Assembly: GCA_000169075.1 (NCBI GenBank)
Contig: AAVT01000008.1
Coordinates: 124,001 to 188,000, forward strand
Length of the DNA stretch: 64,000 nucleotides
Reading direction: 5' to 3'
DNA from: a marine gamma proteobacterium HTCC2143
GTDB lineage: Bacteria > Pseudomonadota > Gammaproteobacteria > Pseudomonadales > Dasaniaceae
Shown here: one piece after another, positions 44,187-54,015 of the stretch
Numbering within the stretch: position 1 is the stretch's first letter
Layout of the letters: the number at the start of each line of letters is the position of its first letter
The notes under the pieces: generated by a model
Databases searched by the model: none
Seen by the model: the letters and a program-made list of their open reading frames with translations, nothing else
Told to the model about the DNA's origin: nothing
Position numbers and translations under genes: made by a program

Positions 44187-44786
44187 CTATGGATTGTGAC
44201 CCGCCAGTTTATCTATTTTCGCAGCGACCTCTTCACCGGCGGCGGCTACCACATGCTTTCTCAGTTCTGCATAAGTGTAGGGCTGAAAAAAGACTTTACG
44301 CACATGCGTGATATTAACAAATATACCCCACGCATTCAGTGCCACGCAGATGAGCAATATTTCAGTGCGCACCAAGTGACTGAAAAATATAAACATAACC
44401 AGTTGCAGCCAAAATTCGGGCTTCAGCAGAATCACCATGAAGCCCAGTTTGCCTGGCATCATAGTCGACCAAATAACGGGCATAAGGACGGCGAAGCTGA
44501 TGAAAATCAGTTCCAATTCAAACCTCGTGACGTGCCCTTCCAGTGCACCGTTTAGCGCGACAAAGCCCAAGATGATGCAAATGGCTGCGTGCATTTTACG
44601 TGCAACAACATCTTGGATCCTAATCCAAGCGTTAATGCCGCCATCTTGCTCTGCCCATTTGGGCACCTTGGCAATAAAATCATCGAATATTTCGTAAATA
44701 CCGATCCCGAGGTAGAGGATGGCCTCTATCCATAACACCCACGTGAGAAGTGGCGTGACTTGATAAAATTCTGTTGAACTGAGCAT
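44187..44786 (-). CDS. Integral membrane protein, about five helices
   Basis: 199 aa. Hydrophobic segments at ~12-33 (LTWVLWIEAILYLGIGIY), 65-82, 90-110, 125-140 and 145-160. Soluble parts include IFDDFIAKVPKWAEQDGGIN and an acidic/basic C-terminal helix (YAELRKHVVAAAGEEVAAKID). AGGAAA before the ATG. No family recognised. Confidence 0.65.
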   Translation of the reverse strand: MLSSTEFYQVTPLLTWVLWIEAILYLGIGIYEIFDDFIAKVPKWAEQDGGINAWIRIQDVVARKMHAAICIILGFVALNGALEGHVTRFELELIFISFAVLMPVIWSTMMPGKLGFMVILLKPEFWLQLVMFIFFSHLVRTEILLICVALNAWGIFVNITHVRKVFFQPYTYAELRKHVVAAAGEEVAAKIDKLAGHNP

Positions 44787-44859
44787 TATTATTTCCTAGC
44801 TGCGCACTCGCATCTCAAGCGCGCTTGGTTGCGCCATGTTGCTAAATCTATTGTTTAGG

Positions 44860-44950
44860 AGTTCAGGCAAAAAAACGCCCTATTCGCAACCACTCTACCC
44901 TATCCGCCCAGAGTACAGCAATACCGCATAGCTGCTGAGGCAGCGGCCAG
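44860..44950. repeat. Dispersed repeat family A, copy 4
   Basis: CAGGCAAAAAAACGCCCTAT ... CCGCCCAGAGTACAGCAATA ... GCTGCTGAGGCAGCGGCC, the full core. 44951-45206 shows nothing else. Confidence 0.75.
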
Positions 44951-45206
44951 AGCTATGTTGGACATTTTTGGTTACAGCAGAGCCTCTAGGTTTCCTTTTA
45001 CTAACAGGGTTCGTTACAGGCTTTGTTGATACCATAAATATCGTCAACCGCAGATAACTCGCGGAAAAAGGCGACTTTCAGACATTCCCACTGGATCAAG
45101 TTTTCGTAAAGACAATGATTTAAACAGGCAAGAAGTTCTATGCAGCGCGCTGATAAACTTGAGCAGTAGATAGGCTATTAAGCGCTTTGATCTTTGATGT
45201 ATAGTA

Positions 45207-45297
45207 TTGGCTTTAGCGGGTTATCTAACAGGAATAGAGTGTCGCTCGCGGATATTGCTAGATAATCGACAGCGCGCATGTCGACTACTAAAGCCAA
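45207..45297. other. Multi-arm inverted-repeat element upstream of the esterase
   Basis: Outer arms TTGGCTTTAG (45207-45216) and CTAAAGCCAA (45288-45297) pair perfectly; inside are TTATCTA (45221-45227)/TAGATAA (45259-45265) and CGACA/TGTCG around 45267-45283. The nested arms could make a branched DNA or RNA structure. It ends 87 bases before the esterase start. Confidence 0.5.
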
Positions 45298-45384
45298 CAG
45301 TTGACGCCGACGATGTATTGCAACAATCAATATGAATAATCAACACCGACAAATAATCCAAAAATTCTAATCTTTGAGGCTGTC

Positions 45385-46044
45385 ATGACCTATTTACCCT
45401 GCGAAACAATCGAGACAAGCAACAACCCTGACGCCGCGGTTATCTGGCTACACGGGTTGGGCGCCAACGGTCACGACTTTGTCCCTATTGTGCCCCAGCT
45501 GCGCCTGCCATCTGAATTCAAAGTCCGCTTTATATTTCCTCACGCACCGTCCATACCGGTCACTATCAATGGCGGCATGGTGATGCCTGCCTGGTATGAC
45601 ATTTTGTCGCTCGAGGCAGGTCGCAAAACAAATCCTGATCAGATTGAGGCCTCTGCGGCGGCGGTTATTGCGTTGCTTGAACGGGAGCGCTCTCGGGGCA
45701 TAGCCAGTGAGCGCATTGTATTAGCCGGATTTTCGCAGGGCGGGGCAGTCGTCTACCAGGCAGCTCTGGCCTATGAAAACCGTCTTGCTGGGCTGATGGC
45801 TATGTCGACCTATTTTCCTACACACGAGACGGTACATGCTAGCGCAGCCAATGCCGACATACCCATCCATATTTTCCATGGTGACCGGGATGAAATGGTA
45901 ACGCTTTCTATGGGCCAGCACGCTGTGGACACACTAAAGGGTATGGGGCGTGAGCCGATCTTTAAAACTTACCCGATGGGCCACGAAGTTCATCCACAAG
46001 AAATAGATGATATTTCTGCCTGCTTAAAGCATCTGCTGCGGTAA
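45385..46044 (+). CDS. Carboxylesterase/lysophospholipase (YpfH-type alpha/beta hydrolase)
   Basis: 219 aa, cytoplasmic. VIWLHGLGANGHDF (oxyanion HG), the nucleophile GFSQGG (Ser near 117), Asp in IFHGDRDEMV and the catalytic His in YPMGHEVHPQEI complete the triad. Matches the ~220-aa carboxylesterase 2/Abhydrolase_2 family. GAGG before the ATG. Confidence 0.92.
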   Translation: MTYLPCETIETSNNPDAAVIWLHGLGANGHDFVPIVPQLRLPSEFKVRFIFPHAPSIPVTINGGMVMPAWYDILSLEAGRKTNPDQIEASAAAVIALLERERSRGIASERIVLAGFSQGGAVVYQAALAYENRLAGLMAMSTYFPTHETVHASAANADIPIHIFHGDRDEMVTLSMGQHAVDTLKGMGREPIFKTYPMGHEVHPQEIDDISACLKHLLR

Positions 46045-46072
46045 CACGTTATTCTAAACGAGGGGCTGTTAA

Positions 46073-46597
46073 TTACTGTGTCTCGCGGTAAATAGGACCA
46101 GCAATATCTATTTGGGTTAAATACAGGCGCATGTCAAACTCTAGTTGATAGTAGTCAGGCAGCATATGCTGACACAGCTGGTAAAACGCTTTGTTGTGAT
46201 CTTTCTCTTTTAAATGCGCCAGTTCGTGAACCACAATCATCGATAGAAACTCCAGCGGTGCTTTTCTAAACAGGCTGCTAATGCGAATTTCATTTTTGCT
46301 TTTTAACTTACCACCTTGTACTCGTGACACCGTGCTGTGCAGACCTAATGCATTGTTGATAACGTGGATTTTGTTGTCGTAAACGATCTTGCTGAGTGGT
46401 CCGGCCTTTTTCAAATAGCGGTTTTTAAAGCTCATAACAAAGTCACGTAATTCTTTGTCGCTCGACAAGGAATGTGCCTTGGGATACTTGCCTAGCAGAA
46501 AGGCTGCTAGCATGTCTTCGTCGATCATTTTACCCACCTGCTGCTGCAGGTCGAGGGGGTAATTTGCAATATATGGTAACGCAGTCGGCATAGACAT
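46073..46597 (-). CDS. YgjP-like metallopeptidase domain protein
   Basis: 174 aa. VVHELAHLKEKDHNKAFYQL carries the zinc HExxH (HELAH) and the third-ligand His/Glu region of the YgjP/DUF45 (M48-like) family. The preceding KIVYDNKIHVINNALGLH and KSKNEIRISS fit the beta-rich part. Cytoplasmic; substrate unknown. Convergent with the esterase, 28 bases between stops. Confidence 0.85.
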   Translation of the reverse strand: MSMPTALPYIANYPLDLQQQVGKMIDEDMLAAFLLGKYPKAHSLSSDKELRDFVMSFKNRYLKKAGPLSKIVYDNKIHVINNALGLHSTVSRVQGGKLKSKNEIRISSLFRKAPLEFLSMIVVHELAHLKEKDHNKAFYQLCQHMLPDYYQLEFDMRLYLTQIDIAGPIYRETQ

Positions 46598-47001
46598 GGG
46601 CGGGATAGTAACGTGTTGTCAACAATTTAGTTAGCAATAGTCGTCAATTAAATCATTTCAATCTACCGTTACGGAGTAACTCTCCCTTTAGCGGTGTTAA
46701 TGCGCTAATACAAAAGCTGCGGTGAAACCGCAAAGAATGATTATTTAGACGAATTGAATGGGATCAGCTGCAGTAGTTTAGCTTTGCGCCGGGCGGTAGT
46801 GATTAGATCAACCCCAAGTTATCTCATATCGTTAATGCCGCTGCGCGCGATAGCGGGCTTGTAACGCATACCTGATTTATGTTCAATTTCCAGAATACTA
46901 GATAAAAAAACCCGACCACATTGCAAACTGAGCACCTAATTGGTACCCCGCTTATCGGTGTATCGGAGCATGTATGGACTAAAATGTCGTTTTTTCTTAC
47001 G
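46598..47001. other. Intergenic stretch with one small hairpin
   Basis: No supported gene. It has TGCGGT-GAA-ACCGCA (46718-46732), a stable 6-bp stem with 3-base loop and no T-run, and an AT-rich run of AAAAAAACCC near 46905. Otherwise nothing. Confidence 0.4.
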
Positions 47002-47298
47002 TTAATAGGCGTTCACTATAATCCAGCGATGGCCGCGTTTTTTTCCAAGGGTTGGTAAGTAATCGTCATTGTTTTTATCCGCTACATTGATGATCGCGAC
47101 ATCGTTTGAGTTAGAAGTTAAACCAAGACAATTAGAATCTTCAACTGAGTGACACATGTCGCTTCCACGAGCGAGTGCAGCACGCTCGATATTTATGTAA
47201 GCATATCGGTGATGCTTATTTTTGATGTCGTTGATGATTGCTGTATAGGTTGCCGACTTATGCTCACCCGCAAGTAGCGAGTCGCAACGAAGTGCCAA
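47002..47298 (-). CDS. Doubtful hypothetical protein or remnant
   Basis: 98-aa frame from a TTG. Contains KNKHHRYAYINIERAALARG and a C-terminal KKRGHRWIIVNAY. Codon pattern is plausible, but there is no ribosome site and a single Cys-rich region (SDMCHSVEDSNCLG). It may be the lower half of a broken gene. Confidence 0.3.
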   Translation of the reverse strand: MALRCDSLLAGEHKSATYTAIINDIKNKHHRYAYINIERAALARGSDMCHSVEDSNCLGLTSNSNDVAIINVADKNNDDYLPTLGKKRGHRWIIVNAY

Positions 47299-47352
47299 CC
47301 CATTATTATCGTCTTAATTGATAGTAGACCGAAAAGCTTGCGTGTGGTCTTT

Positions 47353-47547
47353 CTAACCAACGCAGCTCCGCATAATAAGCAATTGTCGTGCACTATAATC
47401 AACGTGTCTTTTTTGGTGATTCAGGTTAAACCATTCATTAGCTGGAAAAGCAGAAGAGGCTGATAGATCAATAGACAAGTCTTCTTGCCATTGTTCTTTC
47501 CACTGTTTGAGCTCATCGATCGATTTTATTTCGATAACTTCTAGCAT
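47353..47547 (-). pseudogene. N-terminal fragment of a CelD/BioF2-like acetyltransferase
   Basis: MLEVIEIKSIDELKQWKEQW then SASSAFPANEWF resembles the start of BioF2-like/CelD GNAT proteins, where S-x-F-x-x-x-EW is typical. Only 64 codons remain and the acetyl-CoA domain is absent. 47566-47857 shows nothing else. Confidence 0.4.
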
Positions 47548-47857
47548 AGGACAACTTATCAACAACCTCTGATACTAACTATAGAATGATAGACATTACA
47601 TACCGAAGAGTTTCGTTTTGTGATCTTCCTGCCTACTCCTGACGACTTAAGACCGTTACAAAGAAAATAGCCTCGCTATGTGAAAAATCCAACTGAAACT
47701 CAAAATAACGCCAGTAACAATAGAGTCCGCGTTGAAATGAAATCGTTAGGGCCCATAGTATCCAACCATAGGAACAAAAATATAGTCCTCAAGTATTAGC
47801 CCACTTGAGGTCGACGAGCATCATGTCCAATCAATCGTGATCGATCGTACAAACATT

Positions 47858-47926
47858 GACATGAATAAAAAGCGACAGCCAGCTGATTACGTCTCTAAAG
47901 GTAAGGAGTGTTAATACTTCCTAATT
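47858..47926. repeat. Repeat family D flank fragment
   Basis: GACATGAATAAAAAGCGACAG and AAGGAGTGTTAATACTTCCT match the segment before the small ORF at 58622 (58558 onward), including the GTGTTAATAC box. No small ORF follows here. Confidence 0.65.
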
Positions 47927-48064
47927 TCGGACTGGTAGCCTGTCTATTGCAAATTGATGGCGCGATGTAGTAAGTTAACTGTCGTCGAGAAATATCTGGC
48001 TCTTCTCTACGTACAGCTTACCGATACTGGTAGTCTTCTAGCAGAATTAAACCGAGGTAAAGAG

Positions 48065-48730
48065 ATGAACGTTATTCAAGGTACTATCATATCCGCGTTA
48101 TTCATATCCTCGGCCTCAATGGCAGCGGAGGATTGCAGTAACTATCCACGTGGAGTTGGCGCTGATTTTCAACCCGTGGAGGGATCCATAACGCCCCGAA
48201 TCATTTCGACCGGTCGTGCTACGCCCTTCTCTGAAGATAGAGACGACGTGTTCGACGCTTACGACGAAGCCTACGACGAAGCCCTTAGATACATTACTGA
48301 TTATATGGAACTGGCCGTTAGTTCTTCCAGAGACCGTGAAAAAATAACCGATAAGTTAACTGAACAATCAGGCAATAATAGAGAAGCGTCAAAGGTACAG
48401 GTTGAGACGTTAGTCAAGACTTGGTCTACAAGTTCCGCAGCGCTACTACGCGGCGTTGTGGTCCTAGGTGACTGTCACACTCCAGGTGAACTCACGCTGG
48501 TAACCGTCGGAATCAAGCCTGAAACAATCGCTGGGGCCGAAGGCTTGGCGACCGGTATGGCGAATTCTCTATCGAACTCTCCGACTGTGAGATCAAGGTC
48601 TGACATGTCTTCGAACGCAGGGGACGTTAAGTCGTCCAGCACTAACAATGCCGAAGAAAATAAAAGCGAGGTCGATAACCTTAGGCGAGTACAGGGGTCT
48701 AGCAATACCGATCGGCTGAAAGACTTTTGA
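48065..48730 (+). CDS. Exported protein 1 of a three-gene operon, LPP20-like
   Basis: 221 aa from ATG 48065, with AGGT/GAG upstream; the longer frame to 47954 lacks a ribosome site. Signal peptide MNVIQGTIISALFISSASMA. The mature domain has AYDEAYDEALRYITDYMELAV, then a charged segment and LVKTWSTSSAALLRGVVVLG with LVTVGI, the alternating helix/strand pattern of LPP20/FlgO-like domains. The last ~60 residues are Ser/Asn-rich and disordered. Its stop overlaps the next ATG (TGATG). Confidence 0.65.
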   Translation: MNVIQGTIISALFISSASMAAEDCSNYPRGVGADFQPVEGSITPRIISTGRATPFSEDRDDVFDAYDEAYDEALRYITDYMELAVSSSRDREKITDKLTEQSGNNREASKVQVETLVKTWSTSSAALLRGVVVLGDCHTPGELTLVTVGIKPETIAGAEGLATGMANSLSNSPTVRSRSDMSSNAGDVKSSSTNNAEENKSEVDNLRRVQGSSNTDRLKDF

Positions 48731-50115
48731 TGTCGACATGTCATTTTCGGAGCAACAAGGGGCTCCCAGCTCTCATCACCAGCTTTTTTATCTTGCTGGT
48801 GTCCTTTGGCTCTAACGCTCGATCTGACTGTTCTGACCGATGTACGATGGTTATTGCAGACGGCGTAGGTATGACGTTTGATTCTGCGCTAGTTCGAACG
48901 ACAGAGAACGCTTTGATGCAAGTTGTAGGGACATTTGTAGATACTGAAAAAAATGTTGAGAAACGACGGGAAATTCGAGGCGTCATAAAAGAGGAGTCTA
49001 GGCATGTAGAGAAACGTTTCTCATCGTATTCGCAAGGAAGCATCAGAGGATTTGAGGTCCTTGAAACCAACGAGGAAGATGGTCTTGTAAGGCTTACAGC
49101 GCGTGTTGAGGTCGAACTGGAAGAGTTTAAGGCCGCGCTAAGAGCTACCGCTCTCTCCGAAAAAGTGCCGATTCCCAAGAGTCTCTTTGCGCAAGCCGCT
49201 AACAAAAATAGGCAGTCTGAGAACCTCGCTGAAATTATTTTTGATGGGCAGCTCGGGAAGATTGTAGCTCTGGAGCACCTCGATATTGAAGTGAACGATG
49301 TTGCCTTAGTGACTGATGCCTCTAGGTTAGCATCCTATGGGAGTATGCTAAGTAAAGAAAAGGGCGATACGCTTGTTCAAATAAAAGTTACAGCATCCTT
49401 GACAAGAGACTTTCTCAGCGCTTTCAGGAAGACCTTGGACAGTGTCAGTCACTCCTCTTATCGAGGCTCTCGCATAGGTGCAGTCACAGGCTCATACAAA
49501 GAAAATTTCTTCTGGATTGCCATTGCTGATACTAAGTACGTTGCCAATGGTGACTTTACCGAGAATAAGAAAACTTGGTATGAGCACCTCAGTAGCGATG
49601 CATTTGTTGCGGTTAAGATGAGAGTGCTGGGAGGAGGGTACGATACCACCTTTGGCCGCTCCCATATTAGAAACTTTAACGATACCACCTTGCACATATT
49701 TCCTGAGACGCTTGCCGCCGATTTGTGTAGCGAAGGCGTTGAACGCTTACCAACCGGTACCCCGAACAATAGCATGGGAGGAAGGACTGTCGGTGTCTTA
49801 GCACCGTCTGTAGAGCTTAAAATTACGGGGGCGAATGGCCAAGGCATTGTGACCAGTCTGTTGGTTGACCGGATGCCATCCCGTCGCGGTCATGTGCGTT
49901 CCGATATTGCTATTGTTGTATCTGAAAGCGCTTACGAAATGGCTTCGACGGATCTCAAGTCTGTAGAGTCACTGAGGATGCTAGAGTATACTGTGTCCGG
50001 AGGCCGTCAATGTGTTGCCGTAGTAGACCCGGTCAAGCGCTTTGTCATTGTTGCGAAGCTGAGCCAAAGTCAGCTTCAAGCAGCGGAAGACGTGAGTGTT
50101 GCCCTAGAGAGATAA
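48730..50115 (+). CDS. Exported protein 2 of the operon, FlgT/LPP20-like N-terminus
   Basis: 461 aa with signal peptide (ALITSFFILLVSFGSNA). Residues ~40-140 (CTMVIADGVGMTFDSALVRT, NALMQVVGTFVD, FSSYSQGSIRGFEVLE, VRLTARVEVE) follow the FlgT N-terminal/LPP20 pattern of periplasmic outer-membrane-associated proteins. The middle ~300 residues are unassigned, with WIAIADTKYVANGDF and a Cys (ADLCSEG). Translation coupled to the gene before. No flagellar genes are nearby. Confidence 0.65.
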   Translation: MSTCHFRSNKGLPALITSFFILLVSFGSNARSDCSDRCTMVIADGVGMTFDSALVRTTENALMQVVGTFVDTEKNVEKRREIRGVIKEESRHVEKRFSSYSQGSIRGFEVLETNEEDGLVRLTARVEVELEEFKAALRATALSEKVPIPKSLFAQAANKNRQSENLAEIIFDGQLGKIVALEHLDIEVNDVALVTDASRLASYGSMLSKEKGDTLVQIKVTASLTRDFLSAFRKTLDSVSHSSYRGSRIGAVTGSYKENFFWIAIADTKYVANGDFTENKKTWYEHLSSDAFVAVKMRVLGGGYDTTFGRSHIRNFNDTTLHIFPETLAADLCSEGVERLPTGTPNNSMGGRTVGVLAPSVELKITGANGQGIVTSLLVDRMPSRRGHVRSDIAIVVSESAYEMASTDLKSVESLRMLEYTVSGGRQCVAVVDPVKRFVIVAKLSQSQLQAAEDVSVALER

Positions 50116-50127
50116 TGGTTAACAGAT

Positions 50128-50658
50128 ATGAGTTTATTCATCGGTCCAATTCCAAAAGCTATTGCTCTCTTGCTCGTATTAACGGCTATAGCTGCATGCA
50201 GCGACCAAAGCGCGCCAGAAAATACTCAAACAATGGAGCGAGTAGGAGCCCACGAATTACAGCAACATGAGCGTGAGGCCCTGGAACTTCTGTGTCAAGG
50301 CAGCTTTTTCATGAACACCGAAGTCGAATTTGAAACAACAACTTCCGTGGACAAAGAAGGCCGTAGCACTTTACGCCAAATCACCCAGATGTCAGCCATG
50401 CAGATTCGACTCTCAGAGGCTGAGAAATTATCTGCAATGATGCCCAGTAAGGCGGATGTAAGTCTCGAGCGCATTTTATCTGCCGCTGACATTGTCAATT
50501 CAGTCGCTATTACAGAAATTAGTCGCGCTCGGGCTTTGAGCTTTTCTGTGAGTGAGGGGGATAGTAAGGTAACCTCTGACTTTCGTCTCTCAATTGGCGA
50601 TGATGGGATTCGCTTGCTGAGTTGCTCGCAAACAATAATAAAGACGACAACGGGATAG
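50128..50658 (+). CDS. Lipoprotein 3 of the operon
   Basis: 176 aa; signal peptide with lipobox IAAC (AIALLLVLTAIAACSDQ). The mature part is helical and acidic with LLCQGSFFMNTEVEFETTT and a late Cys (LLSCSQT). It starts 12 bases after the second gene, so the operon is complete. The 50659-50898 gap shows nothing. Confidence 0.65.
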   Translation: MSLFIGPIPKAIALLLVLTAIAACSDQSAPENTQTMERVGAHELQQHEREALELLCQGSFFMNTEVEFETTTSVDKEGRSTLRQITQMSAMQIRLSEAEKLSAMMPSKADVSLERILSAADIVNSVAITEISRARALSFSVSEGDSKVTSDFRLSIGDDGIRLLSCSQTIIKTTTG

Positions 50659-50898
50659 GCGCCTTAAACAATCTATGACCATAAATACCGTTCACCTCTG
50701 GAGGGTCTTCAGCAGAACGAGTATGCCGCACACAGCGACGTCCAAAATACCCATGCCATCGTTCTTGCCGACATGCTCACCTCTGTCAGCCTCTATCTAC
50801 TTTCATGATCAAGGTCTATTTAGAAAATTTCAGCTATACGTTATTTGATTCGAAATCTTCTGATCAAAAGCAATACCTGTTAGTCATATGCTTTTTAA

Positions 50899-53484
50899 TT
50901 AATGGGTTAGTGCCAACTTAATCGTACCACCTTCCAAATTGTCAGATGCCACGGTTATGTCTGCAATACCCGTCGATGCTTTACCCTGCACTATTAATAA
51001 AGCGCGTCCTTTGTGGCTGGTAATCACATTGCTTTGATGCGCCTGTATATTTCTTTCAGACCCATTATCCACTCCAAGCGTTCTTAGCTTTTCGTCGACG
51101 CTAAACGCAAACGTTCGATCCTGATCTTTAACCGCAACGCCGTTACTATCCACCAACTGCGCGGTAATATGGGCGACGTCGTAATTGTCAGCAGACAGTG
51201 TCTGTTTATCCACCGTTAAAGAAACTGCAACGGGGTGCAAAGCTGTACGCACCGAATAAGAAAGTGGCGATTCTGCAACGGCCGACTTGGCAACCAATTC
51301 GCCTACTTGATAAGGAACTGCCCATTTCAACACACGATCTTCATTTTCCGATAAGGACTGAATACCGAGTGATTCACCGTTTTGAAACAACTCAACGGCC
51401 TCTAGATTTGTGTACACTTCAACCATGACTAATTCGTCAACTGGGTAATTCCAATGTTCGTTCACTTGTCGCCAGCCCCAGCGTGCTTTTTCCCATTGCC
51501 CCTTCTTTTTCTCCACAACCCTGTCACCCTCTAATCGGTAAACAGATTTAGCCATCTCTTTGCTGGTGATGTATATGTGAGGCTGATCGCTCCAAAGGGT
51601 TTTCATCATGTGATAAGCAGGTTTTGTGTAGCCAGAAAAGTCCAGCATGCCAGTAGGAGCCCCCTTCCTTGGCCACTGCTTTTCAGCTTCACCTAAATAA
51701 TCGATGCCCGTCCAAATGAAGATACCTGGAATGTAAGGCTTATCTAAAACCGCTTTCCACTCGCGCCACTGAGCAAAATTCTCTGTACCCATTATCATTT
51801 TATCGGGGTAGTGGTGATGAGAATACTCATAAAGACCGCTGCGATAGCTGTATCCCACCACGTCGAGCACATCTGTAAAGCCGGTGTAATGACTGACCGA
51901 CGGCGTGACCAAATTGGCAATAACTGGCCGAGTCAGATCAATGTCACGAACCCAACCCGCGAGCTTGGCAGCGGTATCCGCAAGTTTTGGGCCTGTGGTC
52001 ACGATGCTATCAAAAAGCGCTTTGCTCTGTTGCGGCGTGATAATCGGCGGCTCTGACATTGGACTTACTAATTTATTGTTTTTTAAATACCCTGTAGAAA
52101 GAAAGTAGTTGGGATACGACCATTCTATTTCGTTACCAATATTCCATTGAAAAATAGAGGGATGATTTTTGTCACGCATTAGCATGGCTTTTAAGTCACG
52201 CTCCGCCCACTCGGCAAAGTCGTTACTGTAACCCTCTGTTATGTAATCTACCGGACCTTTTTGGCTGAAGTTTCTGCGTTTATCTTTCGGATTATCCCAT
52301 TCATCAAAAGACTCTTCTTGCACTAAAAAACCCATTTCATCACACAGGTCCAAAAATTCGTTGGATGCCGCGTGATGCCCAGTGCGAATGGCGTTGACAC
52401 CGGCTTGTTTTAATTGGGTTAAGCGACGCTTCCAAACACCCTTGGGAACCGCCGAACCAACAAGCCCGGCGTCATGATGAAGATTAACGCCTTTTATCTT
52501 CAGATTTTTACCATTGAGAAAAAAGCCTAAGTTGGGGTCGTTCTTTAACGTTCTTACGCCGAATCGTGTTTCTGTGCTATCGAGTAATTGTTTACCATTA
52601 AATATTTCAATTTTAGCGGAGTAAAGCGACGGTGAATCTATGTCCCATAGTTGCGGCTTAGGTAAACTGATATCTTGCTGAAACGCCTTTTTTGTATTTG
52701 CTTCAACACGCAGCTGGGTGTGACTCGAACTTACCATCTGCCCCGAGCTATCTTGTATAGAAGTCAGTATGTTTAGGCTATATGCCTGTGCGACGTCGTT
52801 CTTAACCGTGCTTTCAACAATGAGTTTTGCTTGGTCGCTTTCAACATCCACTGTTTTTATTGTTGTACTCCAAATGGGAGTATGAACTTGGCCGGTTACA
52901 ATTAATTTTACATTGCGATAGATACCAGACCCGGCATACCAACGAGTATCGATATAACGAGTGCGATCGACGTATACGGCAATGACGTTGTCAACGCCAT
53001 CTGTTGTTAGGTATGGTGTTAAATTATGATGGAATGGCGCGTAGCCAGATGGACGTTTTCCTAGTGAGTGACCGTTGATCCAAACTTCAGAATGATTGTA
53101 AACCCCATCAAACAATACCTGAGTATTTGCAGACTGACCATCGGCCAATGTGGGGGTTGAAAAATGCTTTCTATACCAACCTTCACCACCGGGTAAATAA
53201 CCTGTGGCTCCTGAGGTATTTTCTTGCGTGTAGCCTGACTCGATACTCCAATCGTGTGGCAAACGCACGTCTTGCCAGTGGCCGTCATCAAACTCGATAG
53301 ATTCGCCTCCGGAAACGGGGGCTTTAGTAAATTTCCAACCAAAGTTAAAATCAACTTCTTGGCGTGCTCCTTCCCCTGCTCGGTTTGCTGAAGGCGTCAC
53401 TACATCATCATCCGCGTTTCCCAGTTGCGCCATAACAACCAAACACACCAAATTAATCATCACACTACGCTTAAAGCTCATCAT
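50899..53484 (-). CDS. Glycoside hydrolase family 2 (beta-galactosidase-like), secreted
   Basis: 861 aa with signal peptide (MINLVCLVVMAQLGNA). GH2 order: sugar-binding N-domain (FNFGWKF, RLPHDWSIE, ~45-190), immunoglobulin-like domain (~200-300), TIM barrel (~310-610) with acid/base E452 in WNIGNEIEW and nucleophile E568 in MGTENF, then DUF4982-like (TNLEAVELFQNGESLG) and a C-terminal beta domain (VSLTVDKQTLSADNYDVAHI). Removes terminal beta-galactoside or related residues outside the cell, typical of marine polysaccharide users. Stand-alone; no PUL partners here. Confidence 0.93.
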   Translation of the reverse strand: MMSFKRSVMINLVCLVVMAQLGNADDDVVTPSANRAGEGARQEVDFNFGWKFTKAPVSGGESIEFDDGHWQDVRLPHDWSIESGYTQENTSGATGYLPGGEGWYRKHFSTPTLADGQSANTQVLFDGVYNHSEVWINGHSLGKRPSGYAPFHHNLTPYLTTDGVDNVIAVYVDRTRYIDTRWYAGSGIYRNVKLIVTGQVHTPIWSTTIKTVDVESDQAKLIVESTVKNDVAQAYSLNILTSIQDSSGQMVSSSHTQLRVEANTKKAFQQDISLPKPQLWDIDSPSLYSAKIEIFNGKQLLDSTETRFGVRTLKNDPNLGFFLNGKNLKIKGVNLHHDAGLVGSAVPKGVWKRRLTQLKQAGVNAIRTGHHAASNEFLDLCDEMGFLVQEESFDEWDNPKDKRRNFSQKGPVDYITEGYSNDFAEWAERDLKAMLMRDKNHPSIFQWNIGNEIEWSYPNYFLSTGYLKNNKLVSPMSEPPIITPQQSKALFDSIVTTGPKLADTAAKLAGWVRDIDLTRPVIANLVTPSVSHYTGFTDVLDVVGYSYRSGLYEYSHHHYPDKMIMGTENFAQWREWKAVLDKPYIPGIFIWTGIDYLGEAEKQWPRKGAPTGMLDFSGYTKPAYHMMKTLWSDQPHIYITSKEMAKSVYRLEGDRVVEKKKGQWEKARWGWRQVNEHWNYPVDELVMVEVYTNLEAVELFQNGESLGIQSLSENEDRVLKWAVPYQVGELVAKSAVAESPLSYSVRTALHPVAVSLTVDKQTLSADNYDVAHITAQLVDSNGVAVKDQDRTFAFSVDEKLRTLGVDNGSERNIQAHQSNVITSHKGRALLIVQGKASTGIADITVASDNLEGGTIKLALTH

Positions 53485-53689
53485 TTTCTCTTACCCAATG
53501 ATCGTTAGGGGGATAAGGTTCGACGAAATGCAGAATCAAATATGCTTTGAAGATAGCAGGAAGGCAAACCACGTCTTTATTATAGTAACTATAAACTAAG
53601 GAGTGTCTTATTGACAACTAGTATAATAGCAGCTGGCCTACTAGCGTGCCTGGCTTGATGTTAGGGCTGTTATCACCTAGCCGCGCCTT

Positions 53690-53905
53690 GCCAACGAAAG
53701 GTAACGAGGTATGAAGACTTCCTATAACTTTTTACCTATACCAAGATTTGTAAACACAGAAACTATCGCTGGATAACCGTCATGCTGTTTCAGTGCATCT
53801 TTTTCTTGATCGTCGAGTAAGCAGATTTCCACACCGCTCGCCTCCAAAAGCTCGCTCTCGAGCGGCAGATTATGTCCTTCAATGGACTCGATAAACGCCG
53901 GCAAC
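53690..53905. repeat. Repeat family D, copy 1 (partial)
   Basis: Holds only the minus-strand small ORF and about 30 bases after it; the partner + ORF is absent. Ends in a GCTTGCTTGCTTGCTG run near 53920. The rest of 53485-54154 contains the tandem repeat below. Confidence 0.75.
53722..53904 (-). CDS. Small repeat-family protein D-minus, copy 1
   Basis: About 60 aa from a TTG. Conserved pattern with the copies at 56980 and 58622: ESELLE..G.EICLLD..E, DAL.QHD.Y.AIVS.FTNL, then GK.L. No signal peptide or known motif. Start codon uncertain because the frame is open to a stop just upstream in all copies. Confidence 0.45.
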   Translation of the reverse strand: MPAFIESIEGHNLPLESELLEASGVEICLLDDQEKDALKQHDGYPAIVSVFTNLGIGKKL

Positions 53906-54015
53906 GTTACGTTGCTTGCTTGCTTGCTGATAACGTGATGCTAAGTTGATCACTTTCGCTGCTAATCCCTCATCTTAATGCTCTGTTAACGTGAACGTTG
54001 AAAAAGGGCTCTGAC

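Noticed and set aside
47193..47402. 69-aa minus frame
   Set aside because: It overlaps two better frames and has no conserved features.
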